Of a DNA stretch of 64,000 nucleotides, positions 33,667-42,108 are shown piece after piece. Numbering within the stretch: the first letter of the stretch is position 1; every line of letters begins with the position of its first letter. Below the pieces are notes generated by a model. It ran no database searches, was not told the origin of the DNA, and saw nothing but the letters and a program-made list of their open reading frames with translations. A program made the position numbers and the translations under genes. This stretch comes from Paenibacillus sp. RC67 (lineage in GTDB: Bacteria; Bacillota; Bacilli; Paenibacillales; NBRC-103111): assembly GCF_030020805.1 (NCBI RefSeq), contig NZ_CP125098.1, positions 7,669,501-7,733,500 on the forward strand. The letters run 5' to 3'.

Positions 33667-35412
33667 ATGAAAAAAAGCACAGCATGGCTTTCCGTGATGT
33701 TGGCCTTATTCATGAGCGCTTCATCCGCGGTCCAGGCGGCAGCTGCAGACGCACCAAGCGGGACAAAAACGATCACGATTCTACATACGAATGATATTCA
33801 CAGCCGAGTTGAGGAAAGCAAGGAAAGCATTGGCTATGCGAAGCTGGCAACAATTATTAAACAGCAGAAAGCAGCCAACCCGAATACGCTGGTATTGGAC
33901 GCCGGAGATACGTTCCACGGTCAGACCATTGCCAATCTGGAGCGCGGTGAGAGCATCGTCAAAATGATGAACAGCATCGGTTTCGATGCCATGGAGCCGG
34001 GGAATCACGATTTCAACTACGGCAGTGATCGGCTCGTCGAGCTAAGCGGTAAGGCTCAATTCCCTATTATCTCTGCCAACGTCAAAAAAGCTGACGGCAC
34101 CCGTCTCCTCAAGCCGTATATCATCAAGGAGGTCGCTGGTGTAAAATTCGGAATATTCGGTCTGACTACGCCGGAAACGGCTTATAAGACTCATCCTAAC
34201 AATGTCAAAGGCATCACATTTGCCGATCCGGTAACGGAAGCCAAAGCGATGGTCGCGGAGCTTAAGGGCCAGGCCGACGTTATCATTGCCCTAGCGCATT
34301 TGGGGATAGATAAATCGAGCATAGATACAAGCATCAAGGTTGCCGAGCAGGTTCCAGGCATTGACGTCATTATCGATGGGCACAGTCACTCTACATTAGA
34401 GCAAGGGATGACGGTCGGCAGCGTGCTCATTGCCCAAACCGGAGAGTACAGCAAAAATATCGGCAAAGTGGATTTAACACTGGATGGAACGAAAATCAAA
34501 AGCAAATCGGCAAGCCTTATTATGAAGTCAGCAACAGAAAGTATTCAAGCCGATCCTGCCGTGGTTAAGATAGTCAATGATATTAAAAAAAGTCAGGACA
34601 GCTTGCTGTCACAGGTCGTAGGATCGACGGCAGAAAAGCTGATCGGTGAGCGCGAAATTGTACGTGTAGGTGAATCCAATCTCGGCCATTTAATCACGGA
34701 TGCCATGCTGGATGAGACCGGGGCAGACATCGCTTTGACCAACGGAGGCGGAATCCGTGCTTCTATCGAAGCTGGGCCGATCACCAAAGGTCAAGTTATT
34801 ACGGTGCTCCCTTTCGGCAACTACATCCAAACGAAAAAAGTCAAAGGCTCCGATATCGTCGCCGCTCTGGAGCTGGGAGTATCCTCCTATCCAGAGTCTC
34901 TCGGCGGATTCCCGCATGTTGGTGGAATCACTTTCACGCTTGATGCTGGAAAACCATCCGGCAGTCGCGTTAGCGAAGTGAAGGTAAAAGGCCAGCCTAT
35001 CGATGCAGACAAACTATATGTTCTGGCGACCAATGACTTTATGGCAGCCGGAGGCGATCAATACACCATGTTCAAGGACTACCCGCTAGCCAACGATTTC
35101 TCATCACTCGAGGAGTCCGTTATCGCCTACTTGCAGAAAAAAGGTGCTGTGCTGCCAAGCGCAGACAGCCGAATCAAAGTCATAGCTGCTGCTCCAAAGC
35201 CTCAAGCTGCACCTTCTGAACCAACACCGGCTCCTGTTGAAGCAAAGGCTGAACAGACCGCTTCTGGATTGTATATTGTGAAAAATGGCGATTCCTTATG
35301 GAAAATCGCTCAGCAATATAACACCAGTTGGACGACGCTGCAAGAATGGAACCAGCTCACCAACCCTAACTTGATCTTCCCGGGCCAGAGCCTTATCGTT
35401 CCAGCCAGCTAG
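33667..35412 (+). CDS. Secreted 5'-nucleotidase/metallophosphatase with LysM
   Basis: A 581-aa exported enzyme of the UshA/YfkN family that releases phosphate from nucleotides outside the cell. Signal peptide about 1-26. The metallophosphatase domain has LHTNDIHSR, DAGDTFHGQ, EPGNHDFNYG, ALAHLGID and IDGHSHST, giving all metal ligands. The 5'-nucleotidase C-terminal domain follows (about 315-490; TNGGGIRASIE; LPFGNYIQTKKV), then a Pro/Ala-rich linker and a C-terminal LysM domain (YIVKNGDSLWKIAQQYN) to hold it in the wall. GGAGGGC precedes the ATG. A Pho-box-like array upstream matches a phosphate-scavenging role. Confidence 0.92.
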   Translation: MKKSTAWLSVMLALFMSASSAVQAAAADAPSGTKTITILHTNDIHSRVEESKESIGYAKLATIIKQQKAANPNTLVLDAGDTFHGQTIANLERGESIVKMMNSIGFDAMEPGNHDFNYGSDRLVELSGKAQFPIISANVKKADGTRLLKPYIIKEVAGVKFGIFGLTTPETAYKTHPNNVKGITFADPVTEAKAMVAELKGQADVIIALAHLGIDKSSIDTSIKVAEQVPGIDVIIDGHSHSTLEQGMTVGSVLIAQTGEYSKNIGKVDLTLDGTKIKSKSASLIMKSATESIQADPAVVKIVNDIKKSQDSLLSQVVGSTAEKLIGEREIVRVGESNLGHLITDAMLDETGADIALTNGGGIRASIEAGPITKGQVITVLPFGNYIQTKKVKGSDIVAALELGVSSYPESLGGFPHVGGITFTLDAGKPSGSRVSEVKVKGQPIDADKLYVLATNDFMAAGGDQYTMFKDYPLANDFSSLEESVIAYLQKKGAVLPSADSRIKVIAAAPKPQAAPSEPTPAPVEAKAEQTASGLYIVKNGDSLWKIAQQYNTSWTTLQEWNQLTNPNLIFPGQSLIVPAS

Positions 35413-35425
35413 ACGCCCTCTTTAG

Positions 35426-35468
35426 AAACAACCTTACTCCTGTCCGCAGGAATAAGGTTGTTTCTTTG
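35426..35468 (+). terminator. Terminator of the 5'-nucleotidase gene
   Basis: AAACAACCTTA-CTCCTG and CAGGA-A-TAAGGTTGTTT form a long stem, followed by a T-rich tail. Confidence 0.85.
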
Positions 35469-35475
35469 TTATGGA

Positions 35476-35519
35476 TTGGAATCTGCCCCATTCCGATGTA
35501 CACTAAATGTTGTACAACA
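35476..35519 (+). promoter_or_regulatory. Promoter and palindrome before the MarR gene
   Basis: TTGGAA (35476-35481), 17 bp, TACACT (35499-35504), then the perfect palindrome TGTTGTACAACA (35508-35519) at the expected RNA start. This is a good autoregulatory operator candidate. Confidence 0.5.
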
Positions 35520-35567
35520 GCTGTCGGTGACAAGCCGGGCTGATCTATTATTAGAACGAGGTATGAG

Positions 35568-35996
35568 ATGGAACAGCACATGTCTTCTTTGCTCGGATTT
35601 TGGATGAAACGGGCTTATCGCGATATTTGCAATTACTTGGATAGCCGTCTGGAGCCTTATGGATTGACCAATTCGCAATTGGGTGTATTAATGATGCTTT
35701 GGGAGCAAGACGGACTCACACAGACCGATATTCAAAAAATGCTTGGCATCCAGCCGGCTTCTATGACGCATTTGATCAAGGGACTTGAGCATAAACAGCT
35801 TGTTACCCGACGGGGAGACCCGAACGATTCCCGGGCGAAACGTTTATATCTCACCGAGCCAGGCCAGGCACTGAAGGAGCCGTGCATGGTGATTGTGCTG
35901 GAGGGCGAGGACAAAATGCGCAGCGGCTTTTCATCGGATGAGGTTGTTATTATGAGAGCTTGGATTCAGCGGGTAATGAGCAATTTGAACTCCTAA
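35568..35996 (+). CDS. MarR-family transcriptional regulator
   Basis: A 142-aa winged-helix repressor: helix 1 (RAYRDICNYLDSRLEPYGL), LGVLMMLWEQDGLTQTDIQKMLGIQPASMTHLIKGLE (helix-turn-helix) and the wing VTRRGDPNDSRAKRLYLTEPGQAL are all family-typical. Such proteins usually repress adjacent efflux or redox genes and respond to phenolic ligands or oxidation; there is one candidate Cys-free core, so redox sensing is not indicated. A palindrome overlaps its own promoter. The gene precedes a 151-nt structured repeat and an AhpD-like gene. Confidence 0.88.
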   Translation: MEQHMSSLLGFWMKRAYRDICNYLDSRLEPYGLTNSQLGVLMMLWEQDGLTQTDIQKMLGIQPASMTHLIKGLEHKQLVTRRGDPNDSRAKRLYLTEPGQALKEPCMVIVLEGEDKMRSGFSSDEVVIMRAWIQRVMSNLNS

Positions 35997-36030
35997 ACAG
36001 AAGTTCATTTAATTAGAAACCCATAGACTT

Positions 36031-36181
36031 GAAACTTTGCTAGTATACTCCGGTGGGATATGCCCCTCCAGCCGCTGTTGAACCCCGTGAATTTGATGAA
36101 ATTTAACGGTATATTCACGGGGTTCAAAGGCGGACGTAGACTCTTCCAAGGCATACCCCACCTACTTAAATAGCAAATTTC
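36031..36181 (+). repeat. 151-nt structured repeat family A, copy 1
   Basis: It is nearly palindromic over its whole length. Nested stems: GAAACTTTGCTA/TAGCAAATTTC (ends), GGTGGG/CCCACC with TATGCC/GGCATA, CCGC/GCGG, and TTGAACCCCGTGAAT (36078-36092)/ATTCACGGGGTTCAA (36113-36127). Copy 2 is at 59713-59863. It begins 34 nt after the MarR stop and ends 24 nt before a terminator. Confidence 0.85.
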
Positions 36182-36205
36182 CCGAATAAAGGTTCAATAC
36201 TATGA

Positions 36206-36227
36206 ACTCCTGCACAGGAGTTTTTTT
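36206..36227 (+). terminator. Terminator after the structured repeat
   Basis: ACTCCTG-CA-CAGGAGT followed by T7 in total; the stem is tight. It would end transcription from the MarR gene through the repeat. The rest of the gap 35997-36390 is AT-rich promoter DNA. Confidence 0.7.
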
Positions 36228-36316
36228 ATTTAGATATAGAAACAAATAAGTTCAAATTGTTCACTTATTTAAACAAGAATAATATGAATAATAAAGGAAA
36301 ATAACGGGTTAAGTTC

Positions 36317-36367
36317 TTGATTTTTTCTATTATTCCTATTACAATTTACTTAGATATCTAAGTAAAT
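36317..36367 (+). promoter_or_regulatory. Sigma-A promoter with 24-bp perfect palindrome
   Basis: TTGATT (36317-36322), 17 bp, TACAAT (36340-36345). The palindrome covers 36344-36367 with half-site ATTTACTTAGAT, overlapping the -10 and the RNA start. It has MarR/TetR-type form and should repress the AhpD-like gene. It does not resemble the palindrome in front of the nearby MarR gene. Confidence 0.7.
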
Positions 36368-36390
36368 TACAGGAAAGAGGTTGGTTTCCA

Positions 36391-36723
36391 ATGTCAGATG
36401 ACGTTTTATATCGTAAATCGTATTTAGCACGTATTACGGAGCTGAGAAAAATGGCCGCACCCGCTGCAGACAGCTATTTTCAATTCGAAAAAGAAGCTTT
36501 CGCTTCAGGCCAGATTCCCCGGAAAACGAAGGAGCTGATCGCCATAGCGGCTGCACATATTACGGGCTGCCCTTACTGCATTGACGTCCACGTAGCCAAA
36601 TACAAAAAGCTTGGCGGTACCATGGAAGAAATCGTGGAAGCCGTCATGGTAGCCTCAGCCGTCAATGCCGGTGCTGCACTGGCGCATTCCGTCAATGCCT
36701 TGAACGCTTACGAGCAAAATTAA
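36391..36723 (+). CDS. Carboxymuconolactone decarboxylase-family (AhpD-like) protein
   Basis: A 110-aa all-helical protein. The redox motif ITGCPYCIDVHVAKYKKLGG gives the CxxC plus His arrangement of AhpD-type alkylhydroperoxidases; AAPAADSYFQFEKEAFASGQ precedes it and EEIVEAVMVASAVNAGAALAHS follows, all typical. These proteins act as hexameric peroxidases or thiol oxidoreductases. AGGAAAGAGG precedes the ATG. A strong palindromic operator overlaps its promoter, which suggests induction by peroxide or an electrophile; that is inference. Confidence 0.9.
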   Translation: MSDDVLYRKSYLARITELRKMAAPAADSYFQFEKEAFASGQIPRKTKELIAIAAAHITGCPYCIDVHVAKYKKLGGTMEEIVEAVMVASAVNAGAALAHSVNALNAYEQN

Positions 36724-36789
36724 CCCCTCATCTTGCTAATTCCGCTATCTCCCTTAGCCGAACTTTTCCTAGCCTATAATTAAAAGCAG

Positions 36790-36834
36790 AACAGCCCGGT
36801 AAGAAGCGCTAAAGCTTCAGCCGGGCTGTTTTAT
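36790..36834 (+). terminator. Terminator
   Basis: AACAGCCCGG (36790-36799) and CCGGGCTGTT (36821-36830) with an inner GAAGC/GCTTC pair, followed by TTAT. Confidence 0.82.
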
Positions 36835-36901
36835 TGGTAAGCGCTATTGGTAGGCCTGAAGAAATTCTTTTCCATAAAAGGGCTAGTGCTGTCCCGTTTG
36901 C

Positions 36902-37342
36902 TTATTCATCATTTTTGTTCAATGAACGCAGCGCCTCGCGAAACTGATTGTCTTTACTTGTTTTAGAGCTTGTATCCTCTTTATCCTCCTGGGTCTCTTC
37001 ACTGTTCTCAAAGCTTCTGAGAGCCTGCCGATAATCGTGGTCACCGCGACTGCTTTCTCTTCTGATCTTAGGAGGCTCAGGCGGATCGGGCTCGATAGCT
37101 GAAGGCACTTCCTTGGCCCGCTCTGGTACAGCAGCGACCGGAGGAGGGGTTGCAGGCACAGGCTGAGGAGGAGCAACTTCCTTTCGTACCGCCGGCTCGG
37201 ACGGCGCTTCCGGAATCCGTTCTTGTGCTGGAGAGGAGAGTTCGCTCTCTCTTTTTTTACGGTTGGACTCCACCTTCAAATTATAAACGATAAGAAACAC
37301 AAGCCCGACAACGGCAATAATACCAAAAATGATATATTGCAT
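36902..37342 (-). CDS. Single-span membrane protein with Pro/Glu-rich cytoplasmic part
   Basis: A 146-aa protein. One N-terminal helix (YIIFGIIAVVGLVFLIVYNLK) is followed by a charged, low-complexity region rich in Pro, Glu and Lys (about 30-95), then two similar short motifs, DYRQALRSFENSEE and QFREALRSLNKNDE. The repeated (Y/F)R(Q/E)ALRS(F/L) motif is the only clear pattern. No family recognised. The gene follows the WrbA-like gene by only four bases, so they are co-transcribed. Confidence 0.7.
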   Translation of the reverse strand: MQYIIFGIIAVVGLVFLIVYNLKVESNRKKRESELSSPAQERIPEAPSEPAVRKEVAPPQPVPATPPPVAAVPERAKEVPSAIEPDPPEPPKIRRESSRGDHDYRQALRSFENSEETQEDKEDTSSKTSKDNQFREALRSLNKNDE

Positions 37343-37346
37343 ATGG

Positions 37347-37895
37347 CTACACCCTGTCGTGCTTCATTTTTCCAGTTATAGTAGCGACTCGTTTGCCTAA
37401 AGCTCGTCCTAGAGCGAGATCTCTCTCTGAAGGCAAATTCGGCGGATCGTCACGCGATGCTTCTACAGGGCAGGTAACACCAACTCCGTAATACGAGCCG
37501 TACAATGCATTCTCGGGAATGTTGCCGGGCAATCCCACTATGATCATCCCTTGATGCAGCATCGGTGTAATCAAGTTCAGCATAGTAGCCTCAATCCCGC
37601 CGTGGACGGTCGCTGTAGTGCAAAATACAGCACCGATTTTATCCATCAGCTTCCCTTTGGCCCATAAGTAGCCTAATTGGTCGATCCAGGTTTTCATTCC
37701 GGCGCTGATGGTTCCAAAATGGCCCGGACACCCCCATATAATAGCATCCATATCGACCAATTCGCTCGTATCCGCCTCACTGACATGGCGCAGCTTCACC
37801 GTTGACTGTGGGTGACTGTTAGCCCCCTCATAGATAGAGCGTGCCAACGCCTCTGTATGTCCGTTCTCGCTATCGTAAACCACTAAGATTTTCAT
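37347..37895 (-). CDS. WrbA-like flavodoxin-fold NAD(P)H oxidoreductase
   Basis: A protein of about 182 aa from ATG 37895 ([18 protein letters not shown], the FMN phosphate loop). Further family marks are [42 protein letters not shown] and GSYYGVG. WrbA-type enzymes reduce quinones with NAD(P)H and limit oxidative stress; they act in the cytoplasm. A longer in-frame start at 37931 lacks a good ribosome site. It forms a two-gene operon with the membrane protein gene downstream and is divergent from the HlyD/MFS efflux genes. Confidence 0.85.
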   Translation of the reverse strand: MKILVVYDSENGHTEALARSIYEGANSHPQSTVKLRHVSEADTSELVDMDAIIWGCPGHFGTISAGMKTWIDQLGYLWAKGKLMDKIGAVFCTTATVHGGIEATMLNLITPMLHQGMIIVGLPGNIPENALYGSYYGVGVTCPVEASRDDPPNLPSERDLALGRALGKRVATITGKMKHDRV

Positions 37896-38056
37896 GGTAA
37901 GTTCTATCCTCCCTATCCTAGGCTTCTCCATTCAATTTTCCCCACGAAACATGAAAGTATGAGCCTTAAATAATTTCCAACAGCTAGCGATTGCATAAAT
38001 AAGGAACCCTCAGGGGAAAATGTGTACAGAAAATTGGATGCATGGAGGAATGAAAG

Positions 38057-38695
38057 ATGAGTAAAGTAATTTTGATCAATATTTTGGTCTTGATCCTCAT
38101 ATTGGGCGGGGCCGGAGCAGCTATCTACTACTACAACCGCTCCATCAACTACGTAACAACAGATAATGCGAAGTTCGAGGGTCAATCTGTAACGATAGCA
38201 GCCGTCGCTTCCGGACAATTAACGGAATGGAACGGACAAGTTGGCAAGGCCTACCGCTCTGGCGATCGGGTGGGCAGCATACAACCGCCATCAGGTACTG
38301 CTAAGGTAGATTTGAATGTACCGATTGATGCTACGATTGTTCAACAAACCGCCATTCCCAACTCTTTCGTCTCTGCTGGTTCTCCCTTGGCCCGTGGGTT
38401 CGATCTCAATCATTTATGGGTAACCGCGAATATTGAAGAAACCAAAATTAACAACATTAAAGCGGGACAAACCGTGGACGTGTATACGGATGCTTTTCCC
38501 GGCACAACGATTACAGGACATGTAGACAAAGTAGGTCTGGCGACAGCAAGTTCTTTTTCACTGCTGCCCTCCTCTAACAGCAATGCAAACTATACGAAAG
38601 TAACTCAAGTTATTCCCGTTACTATCACATTGGACAGCTATAACGGTCTGGCCATCGTTCCAGGAATGAACGTATCCGTACGAATTCATATTTAG
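38057..38695 (+). CDS. Short HlyD-family efflux adaptor
   Basis: A 212-aa membrane-anchored adaptor: N-terminal helix (VILINILVLILILGGAGAAI), then YVTTDNAKFEGQSVTIA typical of EmrA-like proteins, a short lipoyl-like region, and the beta-barrel part FDLNHLWVTANIEETKINN followed by GQTVDVYTDAFPGTTITGHV. It lacks the long coiled-coil hairpin of EmrA (about 390 aa), as is common in Gram-positive adaptors that have no outer membrane to reach. GGAGG precedes the ATG. The MFS pump gene starts 12 bp after it; together they form an EmrAB-type exporter. Confidence 0.87.
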   Translation: MSKVILINILVLILILGGAGAAIYYYNRSINYVTTDNAKFEGQSVTIAAVASGQLTEWNGQVGKAYRSGDRVGSIQPPSGTAKVDLNVPIDATIVQQTAIPNSFVSAGSPLARGFDLNHLWVTANIEETKINNIKAGQTVDVYTDAFPGTTITGHVDKVGLATASSFSLLPSSNSNANYTKVTQVIPVTITLDSYNGLAIVPGMNVSVRIHI

Positions 38696-38707
38696 CAGGG
38701 GGCCGTT

Positions 38708-40237
38708 ATGGAAAACATTTCGATTGGCCGCACGCTAACCGTGTTAATGGCCGGGGCTTTCGTAGCCATCTTGAACCAAACGCTCATCAGTGTGGCAATC
38801 CCTCATATGATGAACGATTTCAATGTCTCGGCTACAACGATACAATGGTTGACCACCGCCTATATGCTGGTTAACGGAGTGCTTATACCGATCACGGCTT
38901 ACTTGATCGAGACGTACGGAACACGTGCGTTGTTTCTTTTCGCCATGGTTGCCTTTACGGTAGGGGCTTTAATCTGTGCTATATCGCCCAATTTCACCAT
39001 TATTCTCATTGGACGTATTATTCAGGCGACAGGAGCCGGAGTGCTGATGCCTCTGATCACTAACGTATTCCTAGCCGTCTTCCCTCCTGAGAAAAGGGGA
39101 GCAGCCATGGGTACCATGGGGATTGTAATGATTTTTGCTCCGGCGATAGGGCCGACCTTAGCGGGATGGGTGGTTCAGAACTACACTTGGCGCATTTTGT
39201 TCTATGCGATGATTCCATTAGGTATTCTCGACATCTTGTTGGCACTCAAATGGCTCAAGAATGTGACCAAGCTCTCCTATCCCCGTTTCGACACCGCTGG
39301 AGCGATTTATTCCACTATCGGCTTCGGGGCTTTACTGTACGGCTTCAGCGAAGCCGGCAGCAAAGGATGGACCAGCCTGCTTGTCTTAGCGAGTTTTTTT
39401 ATCGGTGTTATTTTCCTGCTCCTATTCATTTGGCGCGAAATCACAGCCGATACACCTTTACTTGATTTGCGCGTATTCAAATACGATGTATTCACCATGA
39501 GCACGATCATAGGCGCGGCCGTTAATATGGCTATGCTAGGAGCGATGATTCTCCTTCCGATCTATCTGCAAAATATTCGCGGTTTTACACCGCTGCAGTC
39601 AGGGCTTTTGCTGCTTCCGGGCGCTTTGATCATGGGAGTCATGTCCCCTATTTCCGGTGCTCTGTTCGACCGTATGGGAGCCCGCCCGTTGGCCATTGTC
39701 GGTTTGATCATTACCGCAATCACGACGCTCGAATTCAGCAAGCTGACGGATACATCGACCTACAATCACATCATGCTGCTTTACACGATTCGCATGTTCG
39801 GAATGTCGATGATTATGATGACTGTGCAGACCGCTGGATTAAACCAGCTGCCAAGGCAGCTAGGCAGCCATGGAACCGCCATGTCTAACACGACAAGACA
39901 AGTCGCAGGCTCCATCGGCACCGCTCTTTTAGTTACCGTCATGTCGAGCCGAACCACGGTTCATTTGGGCAATTATTCAAATGAGATCACAACGAGCAAT
40001 CCCATTTTGACGGAAAATATTAATCAGTTCGGCCAGCAGCTCGCTCTAGCTTCAGGTCAAGCCGTGGAAACCGGCAGCAGCTTAGCGATCCAGACGATCT
40101 ACTCTCTGGCAGCGACTCACTCGACCATTAGTGGGATTAATGACTCATTTCTGGTTGCGACTCTGATTACCGTCATTGCCTTGTTCTTCTCTCTGTTCCT
40201 TCGCAGAGCGAAGCATCCGGGAGTACCTCAGAAATAG
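38708..40237 (+). CDS. DHA2-family MFS drug efflux transporter (EmrB/QacA type)
   Basis: A 509-aa permease with 14 predicted helices. Motifs: FVAILNQTLISVAIPHMMNDF at the start (motif D1 of DHA2), WLTTAYMLVNGVLIPITAYL, GRIIQATGAGVLMPLITN (motif B, essential Arg) and GWVVQNYTWRILFYAMIPLG (motif C). It exports hydrophobic compounds by proton antiport with the HlyD-like adaptor upstream. The XRE-cupin regulator follows 82 bp later on the same strand. Confidence 0.92.
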   Translation: MENISIGRTLTVLMAGAFVAILNQTLISVAIPHMMNDFNVSATTIQWLTTAYMLVNGVLIPITAYLIETYGTRALFLFAMVAFTVGALICAISPNFTIILIGRIIQATGAGVLMPLITNVFLAVFPPEKRGAAMGTMGIVMIFAPAIGPTLAGWVVQNYTWRILFYAMIPLGILDILLALKWLKNVTKLSYPRFDTAGAIYSTIGFGALLYGFSEAGSKGWTSLLVLASFFIGVIFLLLFIWREITADTPLLDLRVFKYDVFTMSTIIGAAVNMAMLGAMILLPIYLQNIRGFTPLQSGLLLLPGALIMGVMSPISGALFDRMGARPLAIVGLIITAITTLEFSKLTDTSTYNHIMLLYTIRMFGMSMIMMTVQTAGLNQLPRQLGSHGTAMSNTTRQVAGSIGTALLVTVMSSRTTVHLGNYSNEITTSNPILTENINQFGQQLALASGQAVETGSSLAIQTIYSLAATHSTISGINDSFLVATLITVIALFFSLFLRRAKHPGVPQK

Positions 40238-40319
40238 TCCATGCTTTGCAAATCACCGCCCGATTCGCTAAGATGATAGCAACAGCATGCACATTAAGGT
40301 GAAAAATGGGGATGGAATC

Positions 40320-40862
40320 ATGGAGATCGGAGCGACGATTCGGGCGATACGTAAAAAGAGAGGCATTACGATCGGGCAATTGTGCGAAGCGACGGGACTC
40401 TCGCAAGGATTCATGAGCCTGGTGGAGAATAATAAGACCTCTCCTTCGTTAGCAACCCTTGAATCTATCGCCGGCGTACTGAAAGTACCATTGGCGTTCC
40501 TACTGCTGAAGCAGGAAGAACGGATGAAAGTCGTTCGAAAAGAGGAACGCACCTTCAGCTTCTACAAAGATCAATTGAAGGTGGAGCATTTGGGAGAGGA
40601 AGGCGGTCTGCGGCTTATCCTCATAGAGGTTCCACCGGGGCTTCCTAGAACTGAGGAAACAAGCGTTCACGAAGGGGTAGAATGTCACCTTATATTAAAA
40701 GGCACTCTCCTCGTAACTCAGGGTGAGGATGAATTTATTTTGAGCGAAGGAGATACCTTCACCTGGCAAGCCTGCGTACCGCATAAAGTATCCAACATCG
40801 GGGACGATCAGGCCGTTATCTTGATAGCCAGCTACAACGAGAGCAGAGCGGGACGCTCCTGA
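40320..40862 (+). CDS. XRE-family regulator with cupin domain
   Basis: A protein of about 180 aa. The ATG at 40320 (MEIGATIRAIRKKRG) is preferred; the longer frame from 40287 adds 11 residues. Residues 1-60 form an HTH_3 domain (ITIGQLCEATGLSQGFMSLVENN; SPSLATLESIAGVL). The rest is a small-molecule-sensing cupin (HEGVECHLILKGTLLV; LSEGDTFTWQACVPHKV). Such two-domain regulators control efflux, polyamine or amino-acid genes. Placement after the EmrAB-type pair suggests it governs it. Confidence 0.87.
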   Translation: MEIGATIRAIRKKRGITIGQLCEATGLSQGFMSLVENNKTSPSLATLESIAGVLKVPLAFLLLKQEERMKVVRKEERTFSFYKDQLKVEHLGEEGGLRLILIEVPPGLPRTEETSVHEGVECHLILKGTLLVTQGEDEFILSEGDTFTWQACVPHKVSNIGDDQAVILIASYNESRAGRS

Positions 40863-40888
40863 TTGCAGCAAGCGCACCTGAAAAAGTA

Positions 40889-40931
40889 AAATAAGCCACG
40901 ACTTCCCTATGAGGAATGCGGTGGCTTTTTG
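40889..40931. terminator. Bidirectional terminator
   Basis: AAGCCAC (40893-40899) and GTGGCTT (40921-40927) with an inner TTCC/GGAA pair; T-rich on both strands. It separates the XRE-cupin and YesN-type genes. Confidence 0.78.
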
Positions 40932-40935
40932 CTGG

Positions 40936-42108
40936 CTAGGAGCCGCAATCGAATTGCTTGCGATATTCCGTTGGCGTAAGGGTAGATTTCTTGCGGAAAA
41001 CCTGGGTGAAATGCCGCATATCCTGATAGCCGACCCGCTCAGCCACATCGGCGATTTTCAAATAAGGGTCCTGCAGCAGCTCCTTCGCCCGTTCTATGCG
41101 CAGCTGGATCACATATTCCTTGTAGCCCTGACCCGTCTTTTGCTTGAACAGCTGGCTGAAATATACGGGATTTAGAAATACGACCGAGGCTACTTTCTCC
41201 AAAGAAAGATCCGCATCGTAATGTGTCCGGATATACTGCAAAGCGACGTCGATAGAGCTTTCGCCGCCCTTCTCGACCGGCTTTGCCGCTGGAACGGCAC
41301 CGAACTGCTTGAGCCTCTTAACCTCTTCGGGAATTCGCCCGAAATCACTCAATAAACCACTCATCGGTAGATGAAAAGGGATCTTCAAGCATTGATGAAG
41401 ATGACTCTTCAGCTCTGCCGTGAACGTCTCTACCCCTGCCCCTTCGCGCAGCGTCACCAAGCCGAGCAGGCTGTGGCTGTCCAGACTGATGACGAAGCCA
41501 TGCCCCTGCTTATCGATTAGTTCGGACAGAACATTATCTACGATGAAATGTTCCAGGTGGATTCGATTGGCGCTCTCCAAACGAACCATGGCCAAGTAAA
41601 ACTGCGGATGCCGTTCCGTAAGGTCGGTCATATCGAAACGGCCGATATCGAGGCCTGATGCCCAGCGCTGGAAGACCGCCTCGCGCAAATATTTCAAATT
41701 CGATTTCAGAAGCTGAGTTTCCCTTGTTAGGCGGCTGTCCCGCTTCAATTCAGCTTCCAATGATGCTATGAGTCCTATCAGCTTCTCCTTGCCTATAGGC
41801 TTGATCAAGTAATCCCGCGCTCCAAGCCTCATCGCTTCTTGAGCATAAGCAAATTCGGAATAGGCAGAGATGACGATCCATTTGACATGAGGATGCCTGC
41901 GGCGGGACAGCTTCATTAATTCCAGTCCGGTCATGCCAGGCATCAAAATATCGGTAAATACCGTATCCACATGCTCACTCCGCAGCACCTCAATGGCTTC
42001 CCCAGGAGAAGCCGCCAAAAAGACACGACATTCAGGATAACCGGCTTGAATAGCTCGCCTAACCCCTTCACGAATGATTTTCTCATCATCGACGACCAGA
42101 ATATTCAT
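40936..42108 (-). CDS. YesN-type response regulator with AraC-family output
   Basis: A 390-aa regulator. The receiver (1-120) has VDDEKIIREG, the phospho-acceptor Asp in VFTDILMPGMTG and KPIGKEK. A central linker of about 150 aa follows. The C-terminal AraC domain has two helix-turn-helix units (LEKVASVVFLNPVYFSQLFK; IADVAERVGYQDMRHFTQVF). It overlaps the sensor gene by 23 bp, so translation is coupled. It most likely activates the sugar importer upstream in the same direction. Confidence 0.92.
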   Translation of the reverse strand: MNILVVDDEKIIREGVRRAIQAGYPECRVFLAASPGEAIEVLRSEHVDTVFTDILMPGMTGLELMKLSRRRHPHVKWIVISAYSEFAYAQEAMRLGARDYLIKPIGKEKLIGLIASLEAELKRDSRLTRETQLLKSNLKYLREAVFQRWASGLDIGRFDMTDLTERHPQFYLAMVRLESANRIHLEHFIVDNVLSELIDKQGHGFVISLDSHSLLGLVTLREGAGVETFTAELKSHLHQCLKIPFHLPMSGLLSDFGRIPEEVKRLKQFGAVPAAKPVEKGGESSIDVALQYIRTHYDADLSLEKVASVVFLNPVYFSQLFKQKTGQGYKEYVIQLRIERAKELLQDPYLKIADVAERVGYQDMRHFTQVFRKKSTLTPTEYRKQFDCGS

